From assembly GCA_029747015.1 (NCBI GenBank), contig JAKOGI010001206.1:157501-221500 (forward strand): a stretch of 64,000 bases of DNA, in the 5' to 3' direction. The notes beneath the pieces were generated by a model. The model made no database searches. It saw only the letters and a list, made by a program, of their open reading frames with translations, and was not told the DNA's origin. Of the stretch, positions 28,801-43,600 are shown one piece after another. Numbering within the stretch: the first letter of the stretch is position 1; the number at the start of each line of letters is the position of its first letter. This stretch comes from Carnegiea gigantea (Eukaryota > Streptophyta > Magnoliopsida > Caryophyllales > Cactaceae). The position numbers and the translations under genes are program-made.

Positions 28801-31800
28801 TATTTGGATAGCGTGATTTGCCTTTTTCTTACCGAGTCTTATCCCCAAATATAGTTACCATAACCAAGGCCCGAACACCATAGTCACTCAAAGACTACAA
28901 CGACCATAAAGCCTTCTTTTTTGTACTTAGTTAGGATAGAAGAGAATCAAATTTGTCAACTTACTCCACACCAAAAGTAGCACAAGGCAATTTCTGTTGT
29001 GAAGAGTTATTGAAAGAAGAAACCCAAATGTCACCTTATCCTTAACATCAGGGCTCCCTCCATGGCTCGACTCATGATGCGGCAATAAACATTTCATCTC
29101 AATTTCATTAGGGATGAGAAGCTCCTATCTTAACACATAAAGATAAAAAATTTTCATGCCTTAAAAGTAGGACAGTTCCAGTATATATTGGCCACATCTC
29201 ATTAGTAAAACTTCGCTAACACACATTTTATGAATGTTATAAGCCTCAACAAAGTCCTCATGTCTAGTAAGACAATATTTGACCATTTAACTCATCAAGT
29301 TTGACAAACTAAAAGACTGTAATCTCTTTCTATGTTTCAATACTGCCTACACCATGTAGTAGGAGAAAGAAGTGGTACCTAATTGGTAATTAGAAGAGTT
29401 GGGAATGAAAATAGAGAACTTTGATTCCTTGAACCCCACCATTAAATCTAATGATAATTTGTGAGCATTTTCTACGAATATTACCTTTAAATTAACCTAT
29501 GCAAGCTCCTACAAACATTACATTTAAATTGACCTCGACAATAATATTGAGAATTTTAGCGAGCTAATAACAAACTCTAATGGAAACCCAATCCATCAAT
29601 TCCTCGGCCTATCATGTACCATTGAGACATATCATCGACCAGCACCAAGTCAAAATACTTTTTTGTCTCCCTCAAGTGAAGATGTCTATAGTAACCCAAC
29701 AAACTCTTAAGGAAAAGTAGAGAGAAAACAAATTAAAGAATAAAGAAAGAAATAAGTATTAAACCTATAATATATTTCTCATTGATGAGTTCCAGCAACA
29801 AGAGACTTCTGAGATTGACACAACAATTAACACAGAGTAAAACTCATAAGCCTAAAATTTGTTTAGTAATGTAACTCCCAATTTAGAGAGAGAGTTTATT
29901 GCCATCAAGTTGCCTCTATTCGTTACCTTATAGCCTTATATATGGTTTCACAACTAACAGCTTAACATATGATTCTCTAATCAATACAAACTCATCAAAT
30001 AGATGTATTGAAAAATAGAATTAGGCTCCCTATGCTAACAGAAATGAAATAACAGTAAAATAGAACTGCAGAGAAAAATATCTCAAAATATCAAGATAAT
30101 AACTAGGGATAAGAGTATTACTCGAATCCGAAAAACCCGATCAAAACCCACCCCATTTCGCATCCGAATGGGTGATGAAAATGAGTTTCAACTGGCTTTG
30201 ATGGGTGACTTGAGAATTATGTTTCAACTAACCGGGGTAAGATTGAGTATGCTTGGATTTCCTAACAACCTCTTTAGATGGATATAGAGCATGATTTTAT
30301 GGAATTGTTTCAGTCTATCACTCTGCACACCGATATATACGTACAAACCACTGAATTGAGTACTGAGGACTACATACCTTATTCTTAAAGCCTCCTCTTT
30401 GTGGGATGCAACAGCTGCCAATGCAAATCGTCGCTTACCATCAAGAGCAGTTAATCTCTGTATCAATTCAATGAACAAAGAATAAGGAAATGATTATAAT
30501 AATAAAAGAGAAAAATGTAGGTAACAAACTCTAATCGATCTACCTCGTATGTATTTATCAGTTCTTTATCGTGACTTAGAGATTCTCGTGCCTGAGCAGC
30601 TTCAATCGAAATAGACATCATTCCCTCTATATCCTGCATGTTTTAGAGGAAACTTGTAAGATTAAGCCATGCTTTGTAACATCTTTGTCTTGAATATTCG
30701 TAAAGAGGAGAAAGTTAAACTTGGATGCTTGACCATGTATTTGAAATCTTAGCTACCGCTCTCACACTCGCTTGATAAGAAGGTCATTTCTAAGGAAGAA
30801 GCTTCAATAGACAGTGTCAGCAATTATAGATGCAGATGCTTTTGTCAATGCCTAACATCCTATGTTAGAAATCTAGTAAAAAATATTTTTCCATCAAATA
30901 TCTAAAATAATTATAAAAAATGCATGTAGTTACGAGTAGGGAAAGGTGAGGAAATAACACATCCGTGCACGTATAAGCAGGAAGTTGTAGAAATTCTCTC
31001 CATACCTTCAAGGTTTTATTGAAATTGTTTCTTGCATTGCTAAGAAGCTTTATTTGGTCATGATTCTCAATCAATGTTTGGCACTCTCGACATAACCTAA
31101 CATCAAAAAAGCTGATTAAACATAGGGCACCAAACACACAATGGCTGCATTTTAGAAAGCTATATCTATGCTGGTTGCCCGTAGCTACACTATAACTATA
31201 TATATAGAAAGCTCTAAGCTAGTTGCATGATTCGTAACTGAATGTTATATTTACTTTACTATATCAATTGGTAACTTTTTATTACACAATTATTGTAGTT
31301 TCCTTATTTTTTAAACATAATATATATAAAACATTGCCCCCTCCCCCAAAAAAAACAAGATAGATAACAAAACACAACAATGTTTTTTTGCCAAAAACTT
31401 TCTTTTTTATTTATTTATTTGTTGAAGAATTGATAGGTAAGATATACATTTTTTAAGGAATCTCTACTTCTCAAAAAAATTAAATTACTTTTTTCAAAAA
31501 AATATTAAAGACTTTTTTAAATAAACACATGTCGAATACTATTTCAAGTAGAGTCAAATATAAGAAAATAATATTAATAGACGTAAAATAAAAAGAATTC
31601 AATAAAGGAGCAAAATCTCAACTTTAATGTCTCTATCAGTAGACGGAGAAGTTGGGATTAAATAAGTAATTAGCATGTAAACCATTTAGACTTTGAAATT
31701 TTAGTTTTTTAACTTGTTGAATCAAAAATTTTAATTAGTTAACCTAACACCGTTAAAAATATAACGGAATATTATTTAATAATTTTTCAATATCATTTTA

Positions 31801-34645
31801 GTTTTTATATCACTATCATCTAATTTTTTGAGAGTAATCTTACTATTTAGTGTTTAAACAATTTTTAATTGTTAAATTTTTAAGATCAAATTTTATATCA
31901 GTAAATCTAATACCATTAAAAATTATAGTAACGTTGTTAAAGAGCTGTATCTCTCTCGATGCTGATGACTTTTGTCTCTCTCATAGTCATCTCTCCTTGC
32001 TATTTACCAAGTGGACACTAGCAAAAAGACAAACTCATTTTTATCATCAAATACGAAGAGATTGTAGGTAAAGTGGAGTTTTTAATTTGCAGACAATGAT
32101 TCAATTCATTGTCCCAACCTAGAATTGTCTTTGTGTAGTAAAACACTAATAATTTTGCTACCAATTACTATACTTCAATTTGAATATATTCTAAGCAGAT
32201 TTCAACTGTAACTATATGTATATTTGTCAAATTTCTAGGCGACATAAAGTATACTGCAACTAGGTAGACTAAGGTTCCGTTTGGTCTTTAGAAAATTTGG
32301 TGGAAAGAAAAGTTGAAGGAAAAAAATGTGAAGGAGAAAAAGTAAGAAGAAAATGAATTTTTTTTCTCTTGTTTGGATTGAGGAAAAAATATAACAATTT
32401 AGATGAGAAATTTGAATGTTGATGAACTACTTAAATCATGTTAATGGCATCTAAGTAATGTGAGGTTGGAGGAGGTTGGGAATTTTTCTCAAACTTTCCT
32501 CACAATTTTATAAGAAAAATTTTGTCACTTATTTCTAACAATTTTTCGACATAACTTTCCTCCTTATTTTTTTCTTTGTGATTTTCTCTAAACCAAACAC
32601 ATGCAGAAAAGTAACTTTTCCAAACTTTTTTTTTTCCACTAAATTTTTCAAGGTCCAAACGAAGCCTAAATTGCTTAACAGTTAACAAATGCTAATTAAG
32701 GATGTACAAATTGCTTAACAGTTACCAAATGGTTTGGCTAGCTTAAAAAGCTATATGCAACACATTCGGATCACAGTGGCTTCCAGGATAGTAATGTGTG
32801 CAAAACATCTCTAGTTACAACCTAGGTTTTTCATTGTGCTTGTATATTTGAAAGGCTTCATAAGGCTTTGCGGCGTTTGATAATGGAGGTGAACTATGGG
32901 TGTGACCTTGATTTCTTGGTATACAAATTGTACGAGGATTATCCTAGAGGAATTTGTTTGGAGGTATTGACCAAATGTAATAGTCATAGTAATAACCTAT
33001 ATTAAGTGGGCAGTTAAAGGAATATTAATCATTCCCATTAATCTCTTTCTTCACTTAAGAAGTTTAGTGTAGTCTAAAAGGGATCCTAATAAGGGCCTTT
33101 CACGACACAACATCTAACTCTCTCATTCATGTTAATCCAGCCATTATTTGGGATTTGGGTTTGGGGTGTGATATTTTCCAATGACTCTTGTAGCTACCAA
33201 ACTATTCAGGTTCGGGTTCAGATCATGGGCAGCAAATATCAATCATATCCAATTGCTTCTGCATTATGGTCAGTCCTTATTTCTTAACAGTGGTATTAGA
33301 GCCTAGATTTTGTGTTTCTAACCTTACAGACTCAACCTAGACTAATCTTGGCTATTAGTATGATTATTGAAATTATGGTATTTTTATTTTCTCAAAGCCT
33401 CTTCTGAGTGTCATTTGTGTAAGTATAATTTCTTTGCTTGTGCTAATACAAACCCTTTGCCATCGACACGAAGGACTCCTAAGACCCCACACATTGCACT
33501 ATTTTTTTTTTTTTTTTAACATGACCTCTACCCTCTAGCTGCATCTGCGATAATGGCAGTGGTGACTGTGACCATCCCAAGCAACGACATTTGGCGGCCG
33601 CCCACCCTCAACCTAAACCTACCCTTGGGACCTAAATAAAAAAATGGGAAAGGGCAGAAGTAGAGAGAAAAGAGGATAAGAGTGGCTCACCCATCGAAAT
33701 CGCCTAGAGGGGTGTCACATGTGGGTCACGCACCTCTATCAAAGACGACTCTGGTTATTTTCTTCCTTCAAAAGCCTATGCTCGCTCATCTACACCCTCC
33801 TAGTGAAAAATAATGCAAAAATCCCAGTTAAGCAATGCGTGTGTGGTACACGCACCGCCGCCTTGAGTGGCATGTTGGGACAGTAGACGGCATCAGTCAG
33901 CTCATCGTCGGCCGATCTACATGGTAGTGGTGGTGGTTTGGTCAGATTGGGAAGCAAATGAAGCCCATGGGCTTTGTTTGAGCGGTAGAGAGGGTGGTGG
34001 TGTCATTCTATGGGTGGCTTAAAGCAATGAATCCCAAAGTAACCGGTTGCGCCTATTCGAGCATGATACGCTTGAATTTTACACCTCATTCTACCTATAC
34101 TTAGCTCAAACAATTAGTAAATTATGGTTTTTGTTTTTTTTTTAATGTTCTATAGGTAATAAAGAGAATTACTCAAATGGCGGCTGATCCGTGCAAATCA
34201 TGCCAAAAATTAGACACGTTAACCCGAAAAACCTTGTAGGATAACTCGAGATAACCATGAAGTAAGGTTGGGTCAAGAAGCACAAAAATTGTGAGAAAAA
34301 TAAGGAAGAACAACAATGCAGAAATTTGACATGGGCTAGGGCTGCCAGTATCAGATGGCAAGGGCTGCCAATGCCAAGCGGCAAGGGCTACCAGTGCCAG
34401 GTGGCATGGCTGTGTCAAATCCTATTTCTGCTCTATTTCTAGGCAGAATTCCAAAAATGCGACACGGTGTGCCTGTGCCAAATTCGCTACGTCAGGATCT
34501 ATTTAAAGCCCCCTTCGCCCATTTGTGTAATTGTCTAATTTATAGGTTTTAAGAATAACGTTTAGCCTAGGATTTAGAAGAGATTAGTTTAGATTTAGTT
34601 TCATTTTGTAGCCACGTTCAAGAGTAGTGAAGTTTTGATATAATT

Positions 34646-34679
<34 letters not shown>

Positions 34680-37600
34680 TTCATTTTTATTTAAGTTCTT
34701 ACTTTGTTGAGTTTGATTTACTAGTTTAATGCCAATTTATATGCTTTTATTTGTTAATGGATTTAAATTAGCGTCTCCCCTTCCTAATTATCCATTTATC
34801 CTCTTATCTGCTCCTAATCTCTCATTCCCTTTTTTCAAGAATGCAAATTTCAAGCTCATTGTCTCTCCCCCATCCCTCATGCCCCACTTAGGATTTGAAA
34901 ACCTATTTTTACAAGTTTGAGTTTTTGGCTTTTAATAGATTAAATTAAAAATAGTTGAGTTAAATTAATGAGAATAAGTGGAGAATCCACCTCCAATCAT
35001 TATCCACTTGCTCCAACAATGAAGGCTCACCTGTATTGTTGGATTTTCAAGCTTTGAGGTACTCCCCCTTTCTCTCTCTTAATGTATGTTGATTTAGAGA
35101 GTACACAACCACAAGAGGGGGGGTGAATTGTAGTGTCCGATTTTCGCAATATGCTGGCAAACAGTCTTGAGGTCCTGTTCGCACAGACTGTTTCTGAGTT
35201 GTACAGAAGCGAAAATTCAACAAAATTAAGTGCGGAAATAATGGACACAGGAATTTTTACGTGGAAACACCTCTAGCCCAACTGAGGTGAAAAACCACGA
35301 CCTACCTCGTGTAGGATTTAAACACTTCACTAAACGGGCTAATCACGTTACAATAGTAACACACCTTGTTACAAATTGTAACACACGTAACCGTCTTCCC
35401 TAAGACAGGTTACCCCACGTCCAAAATCCCCTTGATTTGGACACACACTCTACTCACTTTTGTGAAAGAAGAGTATAAAGAAAAACACCCTATTACAATG
35501 CTTCTCAACTAAGCTAATATAGGGTACAATGAAGTCCTAGTATGCCAACTTTGAAAGCTCAAATAACTCACTCACTAGACACGGTTTTCTTTTCAAACTT
35601 TTAAGCTCGTGAACACTAAATTTTTCTCTTTGAAAACCGATGCTTCTAACGTTCTAAGAAGCGACTTTATATAGTGCTTGGAAAAAACAATTTCTCAAAT
35701 TTTTGGAAACTAAAATCCCTAAAGAATATAGAATTCTTTAGCCACAAGGGATGAGGAAACATAAGCTGGAACTACTTCCTAAACCGTGTGCATAAGGCGG
35801 TGATTCTCAGCAACTAGCCCATATTTTTCTTAACAACCTTATCCACTTGCCAAAAATTGGATATTCTTTTTATTCAAAAAAGATTTTGCAAATCCACTTA
35901 GATTTTAATAACCGTTTTTAGGATAAGGGGTAAGATACTCCATAAAAAATCTTTCTTGCAAATCCTTGAAGAAGCTGCTCAAAATTCAAAAGATAAAAAT
36001 CGTGCAAAACAGTTTTTTTCGCAGCTTATTCTGGAAACACCCTGATCGTCCTGTTTCCAGAATTGTTTCGAAGGATTATCCGAAATATTTTCCAAAAAGC
36101 AAAACCATTTCAAGTAAGTGGTAAGTTAAGACTTTCTGATTGACATATTAACAAGAGTCTAAAAATATGAAACCAAATTAAATCAAGACATCTTGTTGTA
36201 GCCACTAGTCATCTTGTAGAGAGACGAATCTGCTGCAAACACTTCACAGAATCTGTTCCTCACGGCTGCACTTATATCCTATGCTTCAAACACTTCACAG
36301 GACATGTTTCAAATACCTTACAGAGCCTGTTCCTCATGGTTGTTTTTACATCGCTGACTTGAGTACCTGTTCTTGATAAACCATTAGTCAAGCAGTTTTA
36401 ATATATTGAAAAACAGCAGTAAGGCCCTGTTGGTAAAGCCTGTTTAGAACAACAACTACTACTACAATACTTGGATTTGTTATCATCAAAACCTTATACA
36501 TTCTAACATTGTAGTTAGTAAATTTAATGTTTTCTTAGTTAATTAGATGTTTTACTAGTTATTGTTAGTTAATATGATTTTTTTTGTTGATTTTGTTAAT
36601 TATATTTTGTTTTACTTTAGTTTAATAATCATATTTAGATTAAAATTAATGAATAATTAGTTAATTAATCATATTTTGTGACATTTATTGCTTTCCATAG
36701 GTTAGAATTGGGGCAGAAAATAACTAGTGACTTAATTTCCACGTCGTATCAGAGGACGACAAATTTTCACCACACTCCCCTAAAACACTTCAACAATGCC
36801 TCTCTGACAGCGGCCATGACTGTCTAGTGTTAGAGAGTGAATCACGTCAAGTGGGCTAAAGAGGCGGCGGTGTCGAGAGGTTGAGGGAGTGAGAGAACGA
36901 GAAGGATCAAAGATGTCAAGGAGCAAGAGAGGCTTCGAGAGTTTAGAGAGAAGGGGGTTTTAGGGGAGTTCGAGAGGGCATTAAAAGAGATTCAGTGAGA
37001 AAGGGTTTTAAAACATATACTGTTTGTGGTTGATGTATCGCTGTACATCTCTAACAATTTTTATTTTAATTTACTCAGTTTTATCTGATTCCTCTTACAA
37101 TTGTATGATCAAATTTTTGATTAAATTTCAGACTGCTTGAGATTTAATACAAGTTCATATTATATGTCGCATGTAATTAGTTTTTAATTGAGTTAAATAT
37201 GAGGATTTGCTTACTTAGATTACATGAACATGTTCTATTATATTAATATGTTTAATGCAAATGTGTTATATGTGGATTTGTTTTGCTTAGAATACATGAA
37301 CATGTTCTATTATACTGTTTAATGTGAATGTGTTTCATATTACATGCAAATTCATAATGTTATATAAATATGTTTTATGTAATATCATGAATGATCTGAA
37401 ATTGTTATTAGTTGATCATGATTTTGTATTACATGCTTAATAAATGGGTTGAAATTATATGAATTCATTTTGTATGATGGAATATGAATTAGTTTTATAT
37501 AATTTCTATGTAATGTGGTTTTACATGAATTTAATAAATATCTAAGTGATATTCGTATGTATGTTAATTTCTTTAACATGCGAATGGGGCATTCGAATGT

Positions 37601-40600
37601 GTTTTTATGAAAATGTTTTTAATTAAATTATTTAAATTCCTATCCATTGTACGAGATGATTATGACCTTAGCGAAATTTTCAATCAAACGATATGAATAA
37701 TAGAATTTTTTAATAATTTAATTAGATGTGCCTAACATCCATCTTTCATTTACACTTATAGATATGGCAATGAAAAGCGTAATAATTGGTGAATTGTCCA
37801 CCAATCAAAAGTTAGGTGGCACTAATTGTGACATCTAGCATCGAAATATTTAGTATCTTCTAAATGAAAAAGATTTGTTGGAACACTTGACAGTCACTAT
37901 GTCTCTTTCATCTGACAAAGACAAAGATGGTAAACCTATTGATACTACTACTGTGCAATATCGAGAAAGCCTTATGGCATCCTAAGTTAAGAAGGATCAC
38001 AGAGCGTGCTCTACTATGTTATATTACATGCATGACGATCTAATTGGAGAGTTTGAAAATTGTCCCATTGCTAAGGACATGTGGGACAAAACTAAGATCA
38101 AGTGCGGCCAGACATCCGTGATAAGGCACCATACCTTTCACTTGAAGCGGATGCAATAGGAGGACTCCAATCGTACTATGGTTGAACATTTGCGAATTGT
38201 GAGTGCCATGATCTGGGATCTTAAGGATGCAGGGCGAGAGACCTCAGAGGATGAACAAGTCCATAATGTGATTTGGGCTCTTTCAAGTGAATTTGAGCAT
38301 TAGAAAAATGTGAAGCTCATCATGGCTCATTTTGAGCACTTGAAGACCTCTCTTGAGATTCAAAGCCACCTTGAAATGGAAGAACACCCAAAAACGTTTA
38401 GTTCTTCTAATGTGGCTCTTGTTGCTAGAGGGAACATACCTCAAGGCAATATGAATAGTCGAGGTAGGCATTATAAGAAATGTTATCGCCCCCCTCAAAA
38501 GGTTAGGCCTAAGGGTGATGTTTCCAAGAAGTAAAAGATTATTGACAATGGAGAGAAAAACATAGTAGGAGTGAAGTACTATAATAGTGGTTAAAAAAAG
38601 GCCATTATACTCGGGATTGTTCAGAGCCTCCCAAGGTACATTTCTCCTATAATTCTCCTAAATTTATGTTAGGTCCTATGCATTAGTTGCTAATTATTTT
38701 CCTAATTAGATTGTAGATAAGAAAGCAAGCAAACATATAGTTCGAGATCGAGTTGGCTTTGTGAATTTTCATTACTACTTGGTAGGTTCATAAACTATCA
38801 TGCTGGGGATCGACAGTGAAGAAAATGTTCTTGGTGTTAGGACATATAAGCTTAGATTATATGGAGGAAGTACGTTGCTTCTTCATTATGCTGCCTACGC
38901 ACCTTGGGGGCAGGTTTGCCTTTTGCATTTACTTCTTTAATGAAATTAGAATTCTTTTTCAATTCTTGTACTGATGGTTTGAACGTTTTGTATAGTGGTA
39001 ACGTGTTTGGCCACGCTACTTTGAAAAATGATTTCCTAGTTCTTGATTTGGATGATTGCTGTAATAATTCATCTTCTATCTTTATCTCATATTTTGAGTT
39101 TGATTCTGAATCTGCAAAATAGCATGTTGGACTTGGACATATTGGCCAAGAAAGAATGAGTAGGCCAGTGAAAGAATGTCTACTTGATTTATTCGTTAAG
39201 GTTAAGTTACCTAGATGTGAGTCATGCCTAGCTGGGAAGGTGATCACGAAACCTTTTGGTAAGGCTTTGAGTCCTTTAGGAATTATTCACTCTGATATTT
39301 GTGGACCTATTTACGATATGGGTATGCGTACCTATTATCTCATCGTTACGAGGCACTTGATCTGTTCAAATGTTTTGTAGCTAGCATAGAGAGCCAGTTA
39401 GAATGAAGAATTAAGACCCCTTGAGCTGATTATGGTCATGAATATCTCTTAAACATGTTTAAAGAGTTTGTGAGAAGACAACTTATGATTCCTAGCACTC
39501 TACAATAAAATGGTGTGACAGAACGAAGAAATCGAACGTTGTTTGACATAGTCAAGCCAATTATGGCACACACCAACCTTCCAATCAGTATTTGGGAGGA
39601 TGCGTTGCTCGCGACAACTTATCTTGTTAACTGTGTGCTAAGCAAGATTGTATGAGCCACTTCATATGAGTCACGTCATGGAAGAAAACCCTATTTAGAT
39701 TATTTATACCCATGAGGTTTGGATGGTTATGTACATAACCCAACCCATATATACGGGAAACTTGGTCAGAGAGCCACTAAAATAGTGTTCATTATGTATC
39801 CCGAATATTCTAAAGGATATGTTATGTTTGATGAACACCCTAATTGTGGTATGATAGAAGTTGATTCTTGCAATGTTGAGTTCCTTGAGGATGAGTTCTC
39901 AAGTGTTGATGAAATCAAATAGGACCTAGAGCTGTATGAATTACAGAAGAGATACTGATAATTTATTTGCACAGGAGAATCAGCCTGAGAATGAGGTTCA
40001 TCCTCAATCTCCAAGTCCTGGGAATAAGGCTATTCCACTTAGTTAGGATCCCACACCTCAAAGGCATAATGGGAGTGGTTCTCTGCACATTGAGGACTCT
40101 ACACCTCTTAGAGAAAAGAGGAGGAATTCCTCAGTGAGTCATACAAAAGGTCCAAGACTCCAGAGAATTGAGCTTAGAATGATTCGTCAATGATATTTTC
40201 AATTCAAAGAGGAAGTATTCCCGTGTAATTCCTTGAAAATAGATGAACCTACCTCTTTTCAAGAAACTATTGATTCACTGAACCAAAAAGAGTGGACGGA
40301 TGCCATAAGGGATGAAATGGACTCTATAGCAAAAAGTATGGTTTGAAAACTAGTTGATGTTCCACACTAACGTAAATCAATTGGAAACAAGTGGATTTTT
40401 AAGATAAAACACCAGGCTGATAGATCAATAAATAAGTTCAAGTCCCGTTTAGTGGCGAAAGGGTTCACCCAAATTGAGGGGGTGGACTACAAAGAGACTT
40501 TTTCTCATGTAATGAGAATTGTCTCCATTCGCCTACTTGTGGCCCTAGTTGCCCATTTGGACTTAGAGCTATTTCAAATGGATGTAAAGATTGCTTCCTT

Positions 40601-43600
40601 TAATGGAAGCCTTGAAGAAGAGATCTGCACTAATCAACCTATTGGTTTTGTATCAAAAGGTCAAGAGGACAAAGTGTGTCATCTTAAGAGATCTATCTAT
40701 GGTCTTAAGTAGTCTTCCGAAGCATAGTATTTTAGATTCTGTGAAGCTATTATTTCATTTGGCTTAAACTATGATCTTAGAAGACCATTGTGTGTATGTT
40801 AAGAAAACTACAATGGGGATTGCGTTTCTTATTTTGTATGTTGATGACACACTACTGGTTGGAAATAAAATAGAGATGATTAAGACCAATAAGCAGTGAT
40901 TATCCTCCATCTTTAAGATGAAGGAGATGGGTGAGACTAGCTATGTCCTAGGTAAGGAAACAATCAAAAATCATTCTATGAAGCTTCTTGGTTTAAGTCA
41001 AGAAGTATATATTAATAACATTTTAGAATATTTTTGGATGCATTATTCTAAACCTGTAGATACTCTAGTTAAGAATGTCTAATCTTAAGTCTTGATCAAT
41101 GCTCAAAAACAGATAAAGAAAAGGAGAGAATGAGCAATGTTCTCTATGCAAGTACAATAAGAAGCTTAATGTGTGTCATGTCGGGTATATGGCCATCCAT
41201 TTGTTTTGCAATTGGTTTGCTAAGTCATTATCAAAGTAACCCAAGACCTACTCATTGGCAAGCTGTTAAGACAATCTTTTGCTACCTACATGCTATGGTC
41301 CTTTACTATAAAAAATGGGACCTTGTGATGGAGATCAAGGCACTAACGGCATCTTGAGCCTGAGGAGATAATCAAGGTGCATCCTAGTCTAGAAGAGGTC
41401 AAGGAAGTCATCGTCGTGGTTAGGGAACATCTCCAATATTCAAGCTACTCCAATTCTAGGTCAGCCAATTTTCTAGCAAGTATTGTGAGCATGATCATCC
41501 TTCATCATAACTTGAGGGATACTTGCCAATCCTCCTCACCATTAGTTTAAGTTGTCTTTGATATAATAAAATAGGTTGAAGCACTTTTAGAGCGCAGAAT
41601 ATCAATCAACCAAGCTCAAGTTCCAGACAATGTAATCTGGACTGTAATCCAGCTTGGTCCAATTTTGCAGAGAAATCAGAAGTCTTCTTGGCATGCATCT
41701 TTTACGAGAATTCAGAACTTGAAAAGGTGTCTAAATATTTATCAGATGGGCCTCCAAAAGATGACATATAGCACCATCAAGGCTTGCTTTTATCTAGTTA
41801 AAGTTTGGTTGAAAACATCTTTTGGAATAGTCACTGATTTGCTAACCCGGATTGCTAATCAAGTCATCTAATCATGCTACAAGTGGCCTCAGCTACCATT
41901 TTAGGAAGCATTTTGATGTACTAAGGGCAGCTATTTATGTCTAGCTTGGATGACACCTCACTTAATCACTCAAGTAACCAAAATAGGTGTCGCAAATATG
42001 TTGGCCCTTGTCTAATTTGCTTGTTTATCTCTAGAATTAGCTGATTAGTGTCTCAACCTCCATCTTGTATTGTGCCATCGATTCAAGTTAGAGAGAGGGA
42101 TATATAAGGCCTCCCTCCTTTCATAAAAAAGGAGATTATTATATTTTGAAATCAAAAACTTGAGCTTGAACTCAGTTTGCTCTCTTTAAACTCCTAGTGG
42201 CTGTATCTTGAGTTGACAGCTTAAGTGGTGATACACTAGGTCATTTTAGCTCTTCTTAGTGATGACTTTGTATCCAAGAAGCTCTACAGCGACTGCCTAA
42301 GTGAGTAGCAAGTGTGGTCTTTCTGTATCACTTGCCTAATCGCTTGATATCCCAACTTTACTCCTACTATTTCATTGTCTTGAGTTCAATTGAGTTTCTA
42401 GCTGTTAGATTGAGTAAGGCTAGAGACATCACCTTAGGTTAAGAGGATACTTAGGTGCTGATTCAAGTGATGACCTGGATGAGTCCAAATCAACCTCAAT
42501 ATATGTATTCACCCTTAGTAGTGGAGCTATATCTTGGTGAAGTAAGAAACAAAACTGCATAGTACTATCAACTATGAAAGCAGAATATGTCGCTTGCTAC
42601 CTTGCAGCTTAGGAGGCTATATGACTGAGGAGTTTTTTTCTAGGATCTCAATGTCACTCCTAGAGTTGATGATCCTGTAGAAATGATATGCGACAATACT
42701 ATTGTCATTTAGTTAGCTAAAGATCAGAAGTTCTATAGGAAAACTAAGCATATCAAGAGGTATTATCACTTTGTTTGAGACGCCATAAAAAAGAAAGAAG
42801 TTGCCATTAAGTACATACCTAATAGTAAGATGATTGTAGATCATGTAACTTAGCCTGTTCCTAGAGACGCTTTTCAAGCTAACGTGATGAGCTTAGGTCT
42901 CCATAGGGCTTAGTTTTTACATGTATTTAAGTGAGTGATGGAAATGTTTTTCTTGTATTAAGCATTTATGATATAAATATTGATGTTTCTTATCAATTAT
43001 TCGTAAATATAAAATAAGGTAATAAGGCACATTGAAATGTCACCAGGCTTCTAATTGGCCTAGTCATATAAACAAATGCCCTGCCACTTAAATAGTGGTA
43101 GGATGAGACAGAACAATATTAACACCACATGTGTGTAATATTGAATTATCATTATACTTAGGTCGTATGAATGATAAGTTCTTATATCTAGTAGTCGGCT
43201 TAGTAAGTCTAAGATGAGACTTCTGAAAGTCAAATATGAAATTCCATGATTTCATATTGAAGCCTTATAACCGAGTTTTGAGTGTCAAGATTAACATTAG
43301 GCATTTTTATCTAGTGGCTCAGGTTGGTTTTTAGGTGAAAACTAGACTTGCGATTCACATGGCGTAGAATAATGACATGCCTAGCATAGTGGGAAGTATG
43401 CCATGACACACTTTTCATATTATGTGTGCTAGATGATGACATATTCGATGAGCGACAAGTGAATTCCCTTTTCCTGTCACTGTGTGACGCCCTATTGATG
43501 ATACTCTTTGACTTAGAGTTATGATATGAAGTCAAGGCGACGTTGCTACCTTAATGCATTTCCAATGACTAAGATATATACATTGTAATGAAATATACTA

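Larger units (their letters stand above)
33304..35037 (+). other. Extra sequence in the leader of copia element 2
   Basis: Includes a GC-richer block (about 33480-34030, with GGCGGCCGCCC at 33594-33604), a 23-bp triplicate repeat (34338-34406) and a CT microsatellite. No coding match. Probably one or more old insertions whose ends I could not define. Confidence 0.4.

Noticed and set aside
30224..30478. Single 84-residue minus-strand protein
   Set aside because: Only its N-terminal part is SEC6 exon e; the rest reads through the intron past the donor at 30377.
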